DNA from: Nocardia rhamnosiphila NBRC 108938
GTDB lineage: Bacteria > Actinomycetota > Actinomycetes > Mycobacteriales > Mycobacteriaceae
Length of the DNA stretch: 64,000 nucleotides
Reading direction: 5' to 3'
NCBI RefSeq assembly: GCF_000720425.1
Contig: NZ_JOAJ01000012.1
Location: forward strand, 1-64,000
The notes beneath the pieces are model-generated. The model did no database searches. It saw nothing but the letters and a program-made list of their open reading frames with translations, and had not been told where the DNA came from. Both the position numbers and the translations under genes were made by a program. Shown here piece by piece: positions 24,576 to 32,559 of the stretch (positions within the stretch are counted from its first letter, which is position 1; each line of letters begins with the position of its first letter).

Positions 24576-24654
24576 AGGTCCACAATAACGCCGATCGGAT
24601 TGTGCGGAACCTGCCGGACGGCGAGCGGAGAGGTGGGACTTGACCCCTCTCCCC

Positions 24655-24682
24655 AATTGAACCAAAATCTATTGGTGTAATT
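24655..24682. promoter_or_regulatory. Operator dyad between the Cys-rich regulator and the DUF2231 operon
   Basis: AATTGAACCAA (24655-24665) faces TTGGTGTAATT (24672-24682) across AATCTA, with 9 of 11 positions complementary. A TTGACC hexamer lies just upstream at 24640-24645, so the dyad overlaps the probable -10 region of the plus-strand operon. Its AT-rich content stands out. It is the likely binding site of the divergent winged-helix regulator. Confidence 0.6.
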
Positions 24683-24708
24683 ACTTCCCGGATGGCGCGG
24701 AGGTTGTC

Positions 24709-25221
24709 ATGATCGATGACTGGCAGCAGGCCAAACGCCCGGTCAGCGCCGTGCTGGCCGGGCCGTACGGACACCCGTTCCATCCGATCCTGGTCACCGT
24801 GCCGATCGGGTCATGGCTGGCCAGCGTCGTGTTCGATATCGGCTCGCACCTGGTCGACGACCCCGGATTCCTGGCGCGGGGCGCCCAATGGCTGATCGCG
24901 ATCGGGGTGCTGGGCGCGCTCGCCGCGGCGACGGTCGGGTTCCTGGACCTGTTCGCCATCCCCACCGGCACCCCCGCCTTCCGGACCGGGCTGGTGCATA
25001 TGAGCCTGAATCTGGCGGTCACCGTGGCGTTCGCACTCGATTTCTGGTGGCGCGCCGCCGGCACCGATACCGACGTCGCCGTCCCGGGTGGCCCGATGGC
25101 CCTGTCGATCGCCGCCGTCGCGGTGCTGGCGGTGTCGGGATATCTGGGCGGCAAACTCGCCTACCACTACGGCGTGCGAGTCGCCGACGAGCACACCCAG
25201 GCCACCGGTTTCCGGCGCTGA
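24709..25221 (+). CDS. DUF2231 membrane protein
   Basis: A 170-residue protein with four membrane helices. The family signature is near the N-terminus: GPYGHPFHPILVTVPIGSW, with His22 and His25, which may bind metal or heme. A long polar loop separates helices three and four, and the tail holds another His (AYHYGVRVADEHTQ). DUF2231 proteins are poorly characterised and are often linked to redox systems. First gene of a co-directional unit (36 bases before the next gene) with FolE, behind the regulator's dyad. Confidence 0.88.
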   Translation: MIDDWQQAKRPVSAVLAGPYGHPFHPILVTVPIGSWLASVVFDIGSHLVDDPGFLARGAQWLIAIGVLGALAAATVGFLDLFAIPTGTPAFRTGLVHMSLNLAVTVAFALDFWWRAAGTDTDVAVPGGPMALSIAAVAVLAVSGYLGGKLAYHYGVRVADEHTQATGFRR

Positions 25222-25257
25222 CCTCTCCCCTGTCCCTTCTCGTCCTCAGGAGTCATC

Positions 25258-25677
25258 ATGGGCATCGCAGCTCTGATCCTCTGGCTGCTGACCGCAGTCG
25301 GCGGCTTCGTCCTGTTGGGCACGTGGATCGCCAAAGGCGGTGTACGTGATTCGAATTCCAGCCATCTTCCCGTTCCGGTGGTGTTCGGGCACTTCCTGCT
25401 CGCCGTGGCCGGGCTGGTGGTGTGGATCGTCTATCTCGCCGTCGACAACGACGCGCTGGCCTGGGTCGCCTTCGGGCTGCTGGTTCCCGTCGCGCTACTC
25501 GGATTCGTGATGCTGGCACGCTGGCTGCCCGTCTACCGCGCGCGTACCACCGGACTGGTGGGCAAGACACCGCCCGAACGGCACTTCCCCGTGGCGATCG
25601 TCGGCGGTCACGGTGTGTTCGCGGTCGCCACCCTCGTCCTGGTGCTGCTCACCGCGCTCGGTGTCGGAGGAAGCTGA
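25258..25677 (+). CDS. Four-helix membrane protein
   Basis: A 139-residue protein with four hydrophobic segments (about 2-24, 42-66, 68-90 and 112-137) and a His in the loop before the last helix (RHFPVAIVGGHGVF). No family was recognised. The stop is two bases before the folE start, so it is cotranscribed with folE and probably works with the DUF2231 protein. Ribosome site CTCAGGAG. Confidence 0.75.
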   Translation: MGIAALILWLLTAVGGFVLLGTWIAKGGVRDSNSSHLPVPVVFGHFLLAVAGLVVWIVYLAVDNDALAWVAFGLLVPVALLGFVMLARWLPVYRARTTGLVGKTPPERHFPVAIVGGHGVFAVATLVLVLLTALGVGGS

Positions 25678-25679
25678 TC

Positions 25680-26273
25680 ATGTCCCAGCCCGCCCTACGC
25701 GTCGTCCACGACACCGGCGCGGTCGATCTGACCGCCGCCGAGGACGCCGCCCGCACTTTTCTCACCGCCCTCGGCGTGCGCCTGGACAGCGAACACCTCC
25801 AGGCCACGCCGGGGCGGATGGCCCGGGCCTATGCCGAGTTGTTCACCCCGCGCGCATTCGATCTGACCACCTTCCCGAACGAGGAGGGCTACGACGAACT
25901 GGTGCTGGCCCGCCGGATCCCGCTGCGGTCGGTATGTGAACATCACCTGCTGCCGTTCGTGGGCGTCGCACACGTCGGCTACCTGCCCGGCGACCGCATT
26001 CTCGGACTGTCGAAGCTGGCGCGGATCGTCGAACACTTCTCCCGCCGGCCGCAGGTTCAGGAACGGCTGACCAAACAGGTCGCCGACTGGCTCGACCGGC
26101 AGCTGCAGCCCAAGGGCGTCGGCGTGGTCATCGAGGCCGAACACACCTGCATGACCCTGCGCGGCGTGCAAGCCGTCGGCACCACCACCGTCACCTCCAC
26201 GTTGCTCGGCACCCTGCGCGAAGACGCCCGATCCCGTCAGGAGTTCTTCTCCCTCACCGGAATCGGTCCGTAA
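25680..26273 (+). CDS. folE: GTP cyclohydrolase I
   Basis: A 197-residue zinc enzyme that converts GTP to 7,8-dihydroneopterin triphosphate, the first step of folate/pterin synthesis. Zinc ligands are Cys86 (VCEHHLLPF), His89 and Cys157 (EHTCMTLRGV). The GVAHVGYLPGDRILGLSKLARIV signature is complete in its parts. It sits in a unit with two membrane proteins under a redox-type regulator instead of with fol genes, so this may be a second, conditionally expressed copy; whether another folE exists cannot be seen here. The ATG at 25680 follows GGAGGAAGCTG. Confidence 0.93.
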   Translation: MSQPALRVVHDTGAVDLTAAEDAARTFLTALGVRLDSEHLQATPGRMARAYAELFTPRAFDLTTFPNEEGYDELVLARRIPLRSVCEHHLLPFVGVAHVGYLPGDRILGLSKLARIVEHFSRRPQVQERLTKQVADWLDRQLQPKGVGVVIEAEHTCMTLRGVQAVGTTTVTSTLLGTLREDARSRQEFFSLTGIGP

Positions 26274-26400
26274 CGCGCCATATGCGGCCGCCGGGTCGCC
26301 GACCGCCGGTGCCGTCGGACCGGAGGTCGGTACCGGCACCGGGCCTCGACCCCTCCCCGGCGGGGGAATGTCGCAGCGCCGCAACGGGTTGCGCCGGGGT

Positions 26401-27345
26401 ATGAAGGCTATCGGTTTCCACGAATTCGGCGGTCCCGACGTCCTGCGGGTGCTGGAATTACCCGCCCCCCAGGCCGGCCCGGGCGAGGTCCGCATCCGTG
26501 TGCACGCCGCCGCGGTGAATCCGACCGATGTCCTGTTGCGCACGGGCGGCCACGCCGTCCGGATGCCGGATCGGCGGCCGCCCTTCGTGCCCGGTATGGA
26601 CGCCGCCGGCGTGATCGATCAACTCGGCCCGGGGACCGGCGACCGGCTCCGCGTGGGCCGGCGGGTGATCGCCATAGTGCTGTTCACCGGTCCGCATGGC
26701 GGAGCCTATGCCGAACATGTCGTGGTGCCGGCCGCCTCGGTGGTGCCCGCTCCCGAGGGCGCCGACTTCCCCGCCGCCTCCACCCTGCTGATGAACGCCA
26801 TGACCGCCCGCCTCGCATTGGACGCGCTGGCCGTACCCGCCGGCGCCACCATCGCCGTGACCGGGCCGGCCGGCGCTGTCGGCGGATACGCGGTGCAGCT
26901 CGCGAAGGCCGATGGGCTGACCGTCATCGCGGATGCCGCCCCACACGACATCGACCGGGTCCGCGGCTTCGGCGCCGACCATGTCGTCGCGCGCGGCGCC
27001 GATATCGCCGACCGGATACGCGTGCTGGCGCCGCAGGGCGTTCCCGGCCTCGTGGACGGTTCGATGCAGACCACCCAAACCCTGCCCGCCCTCGCCGACG
27101 GCGGCACACTGGCCGAGTTGCGGGGCTGGTCCGGGCCGGCCGAACGCGGAATCCGGGTATGCCCGGTCATGGTCACCGACGGCATCACCGACACCGGACG
27201 CCTGGACACCCTGCGCCGCTACGCCGAAGACGGCACGCTCACCCTGCACGTCGCCGACGTGCTCCCCGCCGCCGAAGCGGCCGAAGCCCACCGCATGCTC
27301 GAACGCGGCGGACTCCGCGGCCGGGTGGTCCTGGACTTCTCCTGA
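26401..27345 (+). CDS. NADP-dependent quinone-type oxidoreductase (MDR superfamily)
   Basis: A 314-residue medium-chain dehydrogenase/reductase. The start MKAIGFHEFGGPDVLRVLELPAPQAGPGEV is standard for the family. The catalytic-domain segment AAAVNPTDVLLRTG is followed by the nucleotide-binding ITVTGPAGAVGGYAVQLAK-like loop near 160-180. Structural zinc ligands are absent, placing it with quinone oxidoreductase-like enzymes. The usual ATG at 26401 is preferred to an in-frame start 11 codons upstream. It lies 127 bases after folE and may be part of that unit or independent. Substrate unknown. Confidence 0.85.
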   Translation: MKAIGFHEFGGPDVLRVLELPAPQAGPGEVRIRVHAAAVNPTDVLLRTGGHAVRMPDRRPPFVPGMDAAGVIDQLGPGTGDRLRVGRRVIAIVLFTGPHGGAYAEHVVVPAASVVPAPEGADFPAASTLLMNAMTARLALDALAVPAGATIAVTGPAGAVGGYAVQLAKADGLTVIADAAPHDIDRVRGFGADHVVARGADIADRIRVLAPQGVPGLVDGSMQTTQTLPALADGGTLAELRGWSGPAERGIRVCPVMVTDGITDTGRLDTLRRYAEDGTLTLHVADVLPAAEAAEAHRMLERGGLRGRVVLDFS

Positions 27346-27439
27346 CCGGCCGGTGACCCGGGCGCCGCAGCAGGTCAGGCCCGCACGGAGATCGCTCGAG
27401 TCGCCGCCCCGGCTCCTTGCTCGACGATGAGCATGCGGG

Positions 27440-27718
27440 CTATTCGTAGCTGTCATCGTGCAGACCGCCGAGATAGGCGATCGCCCCCAGATACCGGTGG
27501 CAGAGCGGTGCGTGGTCGCGGTGTGCCGCGCGTTCCCGTAATGCCTCGTCCAGGGAATCGAACCCCGCATCGCGGGCGCAGTCGCCGCCGGGTGCCGAGA
27601 TGGGTGTCGGCTCGGTCGCCGAGAGGCGCCCGGCCACCTCGGCCGGCCGCTCGCCGCGGGGCGGGCGCGTCTCGTAGAGGGCGATGAGCCGGTGCACGGC
27701 AAGCGAACTCACGATCAT
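27440..27718 (-). CDS. Small soluble protein coupled to the P450 gene
   Basis: A 92-residue protein whose ATG overlaps the P450 stop codon (ATGA). It is charged and mostly helical at the C-terminus, with ALRERAAHRDHAPLCHRYLGAIAYLGG, and has two Cys and several His. No family was recognised. Coupling suggests a partner of the P450, but it is too divergent from ferredoxins (no CxxCxxC pattern) to be its electron donor. Confidence 0.65.
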   Translation of the reverse strand: MIVSSLAVHRLIALYETRPPRGERPAEVAGRLSATEPTPISAPGGDCARDAGFDSLDEALRERAAHRDHAPLCHRYLGAIAYLGGLHDDSYE

Positions 27719-29013
27719 CCCGCGGTGGCGTCGCACGACGGCAGGTTGATCGGAGGGCCGGGACGGAAGGTGACCGGTAGCGCGGCCAGGGCCCGGTGGA
27801 ACGGTCCCGGCCGCCACACCAGCTCCCCGGCCGGGACGGCCAGGGTCATATCCGGGATCGCGTCCAGCAGCTGATCGATCGCGTCCTGCACGATCAGGTA
27901 GGCGATGGTGCGGGCCGGGCACGCGTGCGGGCCCGTGCTCCAGGCCAGGTGGGAACGATTGCCGGTGTGGTCACGGTCGGCGATCGCCGGGCCGGTGTTG
28001 GCGGCGGCGAGGCTGATCAGCACGGGTTGGTGGGCGGGCAACCAGGTGTCGCCGATGAGGACGGGGGTGCGGGGGTAGGTGGTGCAGAAGTTCGCCATCG
28101 GCGGGTCGTGGAACAACACCTCGTCCAGCGCGTCCCGCGTCGCCAGGCTCCCACCGATCAGTCCCCCGCCGAAGCGCTCGTCGGTCATCATCAGCAGCAA
28201 CGCGTTGGTGATCAGATTGGGTTGCGCTTCGCCGCCGGCACCGTAGAAGCTCATGAGCTGAGCGAGGACTTCGACGTCGTCGAGCGCATGCGGGTGGGCC
28301 AGCAGGCGGGAGGTGGCGTCGTCGCCCAGACGATCATGTTTCAGTTCGGTCAGTTCCGCCAGCGCCCTCCGCAACCGCACGGTCCCGTCGGCGGCGCCGA
28401 CGGTGTCGAAACGCGCCGCCATCCCCACGGTTACCCGCGCCCCGATATCGGCCGGGCAACCCATGATCCGGTTGAGGACGGCGACCACCAGCGGGCGGGC
28501 GTAGTCGGCGACCAGATCGGCCGACCCGGTGCCGCAGAAGCCGTTGATCAGTGGGACCGCGAGTTGTTCGACGATCGAGTGCATGGCGTGGCCGTCGACG
28601 GCGTCGATAGCGGCCTTCGACGCCTGCCGATAACGCTGATGCTCGGCCCCGCTGCTGTAGCGGGCCGCCGGATACCAGCGCATCATCGGCAATACCGGCG
28701 AGTCCGCGGGTACCGTCTGCTGCCAGAGCCGCGGGTCGGTCGGGAAATGCTCGATATCGTGCAGGATTCGTACCGCGGTCTCGTAGCCGAGCACCAGCGT
28801 GGCCGGTACTCCGGGCGCGAGTTCGATCGGCGCCAGATCACCGTATGCGGCGCGCATCTCGCGATAGGCACGGTGCGGGTCGGCAGCGAACTCCGGGGTG
28901 TACAGGGGCACCCGCGGCCCGCCGGCGGCCTCCGGTTCGGTGTGCGCGACCGGGCACCGGCCGCGGCCACGGGGCCCGGCACCGGGATAAGAGATGGATG
29001 GTGGCGTAGACAT
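27715..29013 (-). CDS. Cytochrome P450, CYP157-like
   Basis: A 432-residue P450. The heme-binding loop is HLAWSTGPHACPARTIA with the thiolate Cys365. The I-helix reads FYGAGGEAQPN (258-266), lacking the usual acid-Thr pair. The K-helix ExxR motif reads E298-V-L-F301 followed by HDPPMANF, so the Arg is missing. These features, and the SLAAANTGP and ELVWRPGPFHRALAALPV segments, resemble the Streptomyces conservon-linked CYP157 group, known for an altered ExxR. No conservon genes (kinase, roadblock, DUF742, GTPase) are beside it. It lies 78 bases after the FAD monooxygenase and is coupled to the 92-residue gene. Confidence 0.85.
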   Translation of the reverse strand: MSTPPSISYPGAGPRGRGRCPVAHTEPEAAGGPRVPLYTPEFAADPHRAYREMRAAYGDLAPIELAPGVPATLVLGYETAVRILHDIEHFPTDPRLWQQTVPADSPVLPMMRWYPAARYSSGAEHQRYRQASKAAIDAVDGHAMHSIVEQLAVPLINGFCGTGSADLVADYARPLVVAVLNRIMGCPADIGARVTVGMAARFDTVGAADGTVRLRRALAELTELKHDRLGDDATSRLLAHPHALDDVEVLAQLMSFYGAGGEAQPNLITNALLLMMTDERFGGGLIGGSLATRDALDEVLFHDPPMANFCTTYPRTPVLIGDTWLPAHQPVLISLAAANTGPAIADRDHTGNRSHLAWSTGPHACPARTIAYLIVQDAIDQLLDAIPDMTLAVPAGELVWRPGPFHRALAALPVTFRPGPPINLPSCDATAG

Positions 29014-29091
29014 GGTCCATTTCCGTGCAGAAGAAGGAGAAAAGCGGAGAATTCCGCCCACAGGCGATGAGGGAGCCGGCGAGCCCGCCGG

Positions 29092-30696
29092 TCAGGTCAG
29101 TGCTTCACGCAGTGTCGCGAACAGCGCGTGCTGTCCGGTGAGGTGGTAGCGGCCGCCGAGGTAGCCGTCGGGCCGGATCACGCACACCGCGTCGCCTTCG
29201 GTCACCCCGTAGAGGTCGTGGATGCGACGACTGTCCGCCGTGACGGCACCGACCGGAGCGGTCCCGTGGTGTCCGGGCGGGGTGACGACAAGCGGTTCGA
29301 CCCGGTCGCCGAACTGCTGGTGAACCCGGGCGAGCAGTGCCGAGGTGTGCGCGACGCGGCATGGGGCGCGGTGGGTCACCAGCAGGGTGTGCCCGCCGTG
29401 GCGCAGTCGTTCGTACAGTCGCAGCCGCGGGGTGATCTCGGTGTCGGGCGCGCGATCACCGGCCGCCGGCCCGTCCAGCACCCCCTGCGCCGGCGAGCCC
29501 ACTTCCACGGCGTGCCGGTATCCGAACGCCATGCCGGAGATCCGGCCCACCGCCCGTTCGGTGAACCCGGGCGCACGGGCGATCGCCAGCCGCTCGGCGA
29601 CCGGGATACCGTGATTCATCAGTACCGAATGCAGCTCATGGGTGCCCTCGATCACCTGTTCGGCGATCGGGCGCCGCTCCGCCTCGTAGCTGTCCAACAG
29701 TGCTTCCGGGGCGTGGCCGGTGGCCACCGCGGCCAGCTTCCACCCGAGGTTGAACGCGTCCTGCATCGAGGTGTTCTTGCCCTGCCCGCCCGCCGGGGAC
29801 CGTTCGTGCCCGGCATCGCCACACACGAAAATCCGGCCGTTGCGATACCGCGAGGTGAGGCGCCGCCGCGTCCGGAACACCGTCGTCCACTGCGGAGTCT
29901 GCATCCCGACCGTGCCGTGGAAATGCTCGTCGAGCACTTGCTGGAACGCTTCGGCGGAGGCATCGACAGTACGGGCATCGCCGGGCTCGCTGATCAACAC
30001 GCGCCACACACCCCCGGGCAGCGCGGTCGTCAACAACATGTGATCCCGCGTGATGCGGTACTCGATACCACCGACCTCGATCGGGCGACCGCGCAACCGC
30101 AAACCCACGTCCATCATCCGCATCGCCGTAGCCGCGTACTCCGATCGGCTCACTTCCGCCCCCAGAGACTTGGCCACGGTGCTGTGCACGCCGTCGCACC
30201 CGATCAGCCACCCGGGGCGGACGGTTTCGGTGTCCCCACTGTTCGTGTCCCGCAGGGTGGCGGTGACCGCACCACCCGGGTCGGCGGTCACCGCAACCAG
30301 CTCGGTATGCCAGTCGACGGTCCCGCCGAGCGCGGTGAAGTGCCGGCGCAGAATCTCCTCGGTATCCCGCTGGCTGATCGTCCGGAAGTACGGGTATCGG
30401 CTGTCGAGCGCGGTGAAGTCCAGCCGCACCTTCTCGTCGAACCCCTGGAACCTGTAGTCCATCCACTCACCCCGCAGCCCCCTGTTCTGGAATTCGTCGA
30501 CCACCCCGGCCAGCTCCAGCAGCTCGAGGGTGCGGGTGTGCACCGTGAACGACCGCGAGGTCAGTACGGGGCCGGTGAGTCTGTCGATCACGCGGCACTC
30601 CACACCCCGGCGCAACAGCTCGATCCCGAGCGTGAGCCCGGTCGGACCGGCACCGACGATGAGGATGGAATCCCGCGCAGAACGCGAAAAGGACAT
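29092..30696 (-). CDS. FAD-dependent aromatic hydroxylase-type monooxygenase
   Basis: A 534-residue class A flavoprotein monooxygenase of the PheA/TfdB-MhpA type. The FAD/NAD motifs are LIVGAGPTGLTLGIELLRRG at the N-terminus, the LIGCDGVHSTV middle motif, and GDAGHERSPAGGQGKNTS with QDAFNLGWKLA. The C-terminal thioredoxin-like domain is present (about 400-534), ending with a VIRPDGYLGGRYHL segment. It would hydroxylate an aromatic or polyketide-like substrate using NAD(P)H. On the minus strand it follows the methyltransferase gene and precedes the P450, suggesting joint tailoring of one small molecule. The leader has repeats and a hairpin. Confidence 0.9.
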   Translation of the reverse strand: MSFSRSARDSILIVGAGPTGLTLGIELLRRGVECRVIDRLTGPVLTSRSFTVHTRTLELLELAGVVDEFQNRGLRGEWMDYRFQGFDEKVRLDFTALDSRYPYFRTISQRDTEEILRRHFTALGGTVDWHTELVAVTADPGGAVTATLRDTNSGDTETVRPGWLIGCDGVHSTVAKSLGAEVSRSEYAATAMRMMDVGLRLRGRPIEVGGIEYRITRDHMLLTTALPGGVWRVLISEPGDARTVDASAEAFQQVLDEHFHGTVGMQTPQWTTVFRTRRRLTSRYRNGRIFVCGDAGHERSPAGGQGKNTSMQDAFNLGWKLAAVATGHAPEALLDSYEAERRPIAEQVIEGTHELHSVLMNHGIPVAERLAIARAPGFTERAVGRISGMAFGYRHAVEVGSPAQGVLDGPAAGDRAPDTEITPRLRLYERLRHGGHTLLVTHRAPCRVAHTSALLARVHQQFGDRVEPLVVTPPGHHGTAPVGAVTADSRRIHDLYGVTEGDAVCVIRPDGYLGGRYHLTGQHALFATLREALT

Positions 30697-30737
30697 GGCT
30701 GATCACACTCCGAACAGATCGAGACGAAGACGGGTAT

Positions 30738-30819
30738 CGCGTGTGTCCCCCAGCGACACACGCGTGATTCAGGGAAGACGACTACACAGAGCACACGCGT
30801 AACGCGAAAAGCACACGCG
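30738..30819 (-). promoter_or_regulatory. Hairpin and CACACGCG repeats upstream of the monooxygenase
   Basis: CGCGTGTGTC (30738-30747) and GACACACGCG (30755-30764) form a perfect ten-pair stem with a seven-base loop, about 40 bases before the monooxygenase start. CACACGCG occurs three times: 30757-30764, 30792-30799 and 30812-30819, the last two exactly 20 bases apart. The set may be an operator array or a leader structure. It lies in the 163-base gap behind the methyltransferase gene. Confidence 0.5.
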
Positions 30820-30859
30820 CAGAACAGGGTCGAGAATCACCGCAGTGCGGCGAATCAAT

Positions 30860-31744
30860 TCAGCGAGGAAGTATTCGAGGCGGATTCGGGAGCGGCTTGT
30901 AGCCGAGTCCGCCGAGGATCAATCGTTCCTCGGGTAACTGCCGGCGAGTCGGCGGTCCCGGCGGCCACCAGCCCTCGAGCTCGGCCAGACCGGGTGTGAG
31001 GAGTTCCAGCCCGCCGAAGTATTCGAGCTGCTGTTCCCGGGTCCGGTACCAGCCCGAGCCCAGACCCAGCCCGGTGAAGGCATGCTCCAGTCGCCGGGCG
31101 AGTACGTGCAATTCGGGATTCTCGTCGGCCGGGTCCCAGAAATTGGTGGCCGCCACATACGAGCCGGCGGGAAGCCGCTGGATGTACTCGCGCATGACTC
31201 CTGCCGGATCGAGACCGTCGGCGATATGGTGCAGCAGCCCACACACGATCAGGCCGATCGGCCGGTCCGGCTCCAGATAGTCGGCGACATCCGAGTTCTC
31301 CAGCAAGGTCCCGTGCTCGAGAAGGTCACCGCAGGCATAGTGGGTGTTCTCGTTCTGCTCGAGCAGCGCCCGCCCATGCGCGACACACAGGGGGTCGTTG
31401 TCGACGTACACAACCCGCGCGTTCCGGTTCTCCTGCTGCGCAACCTGATGGGTGTTGATCACCGTGGGCAGCCCCGCACCGATATCCAGAAACTGATCGA
31501 TCTCGGCCGAGCCGGCCAGATACCGCACCGCCCGACGCAGCCAATGCCGATTCATCCGCGACACCTCACGCTGGCGGGGCGCGACCGCAAGGACCAGATC
31601 GAACGCCGCCCGGTCGACCGCGTAGTTGTCCTTACCGCCGAGGCTGTAGTCGTACACGCGGGCGATGCTGGGCCGGGTGGGGTCGACACCGACCGGGGCA
31701 CCAACACCAGTCGCAAGTGAGGTGGGGAGCGATTGCGTCGGCAT
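30860..31744 (-). CDS. SAM-dependent methyltransferase, DUF574 (Methyltransf_19) family
   Basis: A 294-residue protein of the actinobacterial DUF574 family. The characteristic start RPSIARVYDYSLGGKDNYAVDR is followed by the SAM-binding FLDIGAGLPTV and VVYVDNDPLCVAHGRALL, and by LIVCGLLHHIADG. The family has a methyltransferase fold; substrates are generally unknown, and members often sit beside DUF397/Scr1 regulators or secondary-metabolite genes. The ATG at 31744 follows AGGAAAGG; an 89-codon extension upstream is open but unlike the family. It heads the minus-strand methyltransferase, monooxygenase, P450 row. Confidence 0.9.
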   Translation of the reverse strand: MPTQSLPTSLATGVGAPVGVDPTRPSIARVYDYSLGGKDNYAVDRAAFDLVLAVAPRQREVSRMNRHWLRRAVRYLAGSAEIDQFLDIGAGLPTVINTHQVAQQENRNARVVYVDNDPLCVAHGRALLEQNENTHYACGDLLEHGTLLENSDVADYLEPDRPIGLIVCGLLHHIADGLDPAGVMREYIQRLPAGSYVAATNFWDPADENPELHVLARRLEHAFTGLGLGSGWYRTREQQLEYFGGLELLTPGLAELEGWWPPGPPTRRQLPEERLILGGLGYKPLPNPPRILPR

Positions 31745-32229
31745 CGAACCTTTCCTATGCAGAAGTTCATCGCGAGCATCCGGCGTTGAACTGGATTCGT
31801 AGTGACGTCTCCACGCGAGTTCAGATGTGGGCTGTCTCTGGCCACAAGTCGGAAGTGCAGGGGCGCTGAAGTGATGGAACAACGACCATGGACGCAGCTG
31901 GAGCAGATCTCGGATGCGCTCCTTATCCGAGACGAACCGGGACCCACCGAACGCTTGTGCGCGTAAGTACCACCGCGATTCGCAGCAACTTACCTTCACC
32001 GAGAACACCATGACCGCCCCTTATGTGTCGTTGGCTTGCTCGCCGACGCCAGGAACTCAACGCTTGCGCAGCGGCTGGAGCTGACCGTATGGGTCAGCGA
32101 ACACCCCCGTCTACGACTATGCTGAATTATGCCGAGACTCGAATACTCACTGGCACAGACCTTTAATCTCTGTAACTATCGAGGTGCGGTTCGGCATAGT
32201 TCCGCATGACCGGGAGGAGAGGGGACATC
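31745..32229. other. Divergent promoter region
   Basis: About 485 bases between the methyltransferase (minus) and the DUF6879 operon (plus). GC is lower than average from 31990 to 32190, and candidate promoter hexamers such as TATGCT near 32118 occur, without a clear dyad. No gene is convincing. The start of the plus operon is marked by GGGAGGAG just before 32230. Confidence 0.4.
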
Positions 32230-32559
32230 ATGGGGATACGGTTCTTGGGTCGCGGCGGGTCGGCAGACGGAGACTGCCCCACGTTGTACGCAACCGACCA
32301 GGGCAGTTACCTGGTCCAGGGGTGGAAAACCGGCCAGCGGGAGGTGGTGGAGATACCCCATCTGCTTCCCGGTTTCGCTGAGCCGGATACCTATATCGGA
32401 GCGACCATGATCGATACAGGGCGGGGCACTTTCCGGCTCAACGGGGTCCCGGTTACCGACCCGGGCACACTGGCTCAGATGTCCATCGCCGACCACGAGA
32501 CGGCTATCGAGGTACCGAAGAAGCGGAGGGCTTACTACGGTGGAGCTGATACAAAATAG
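32230..32559 (+). CDS. Small hypothetical protein, first gene of the DUF6879-regulator operon
   Basis: A 109-residue soluble protein reading MGIRFLGRGGSADGDCPTLY, with a GSYLVQGWK and GATMIDTGRGTFRLNG middle and a basic end. The ATG at 32230 is preceded by GGGAGGAGAGG. Its 3' end overlaps the DUF6879 gene by 20 bases. Similar small proteins precede DUF6879 genes in Nocardia and Streptomyces by my recollection; function unknown. Codon use is less GC-biased than the neighbouring regions, as for the whole operon. Confidence 0.8.
   Translation: MGIRFLGRGGSADGDCPTLYATDQGSYLVQGWKTGQREVVEIPHLLPGFAEPDTYIGATMIDTGRGTFRLNGVPVTDPGTLAQMSIADHETAIEVPKKRRAYYGGADTK

Noticed and set aside
27540..27640. A tRNA T-arm-like sequence (GGGGTTCGATTCCCTGG) on the minus strand
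   Set aside because: It lies in the frame of the 92-residue gene, encoding GFDSLDEALRE, and no matching D-arm, anticodon arm or acceptor stem was found at the right distances.
27715..31744. A complete secondary-metabolite cluster
   Set aside because: There is no polyketide synthase, NRPS, terpene cyclase or other core gene within reach; only tailoring-type enzymes are present.
31745..32011. N-terminal extension of the DUF574 methyltransferase
   Set aside because: The extra 89 residues do not resemble the family, and a good ribosome site precedes the ATG at 31744.
32125..32160. TTCGAGT with flanking bases resembling a tRNA T-loop
   Set aside because: The flanking bases do not form the five-pair stem, and no other tRNA elements are around.
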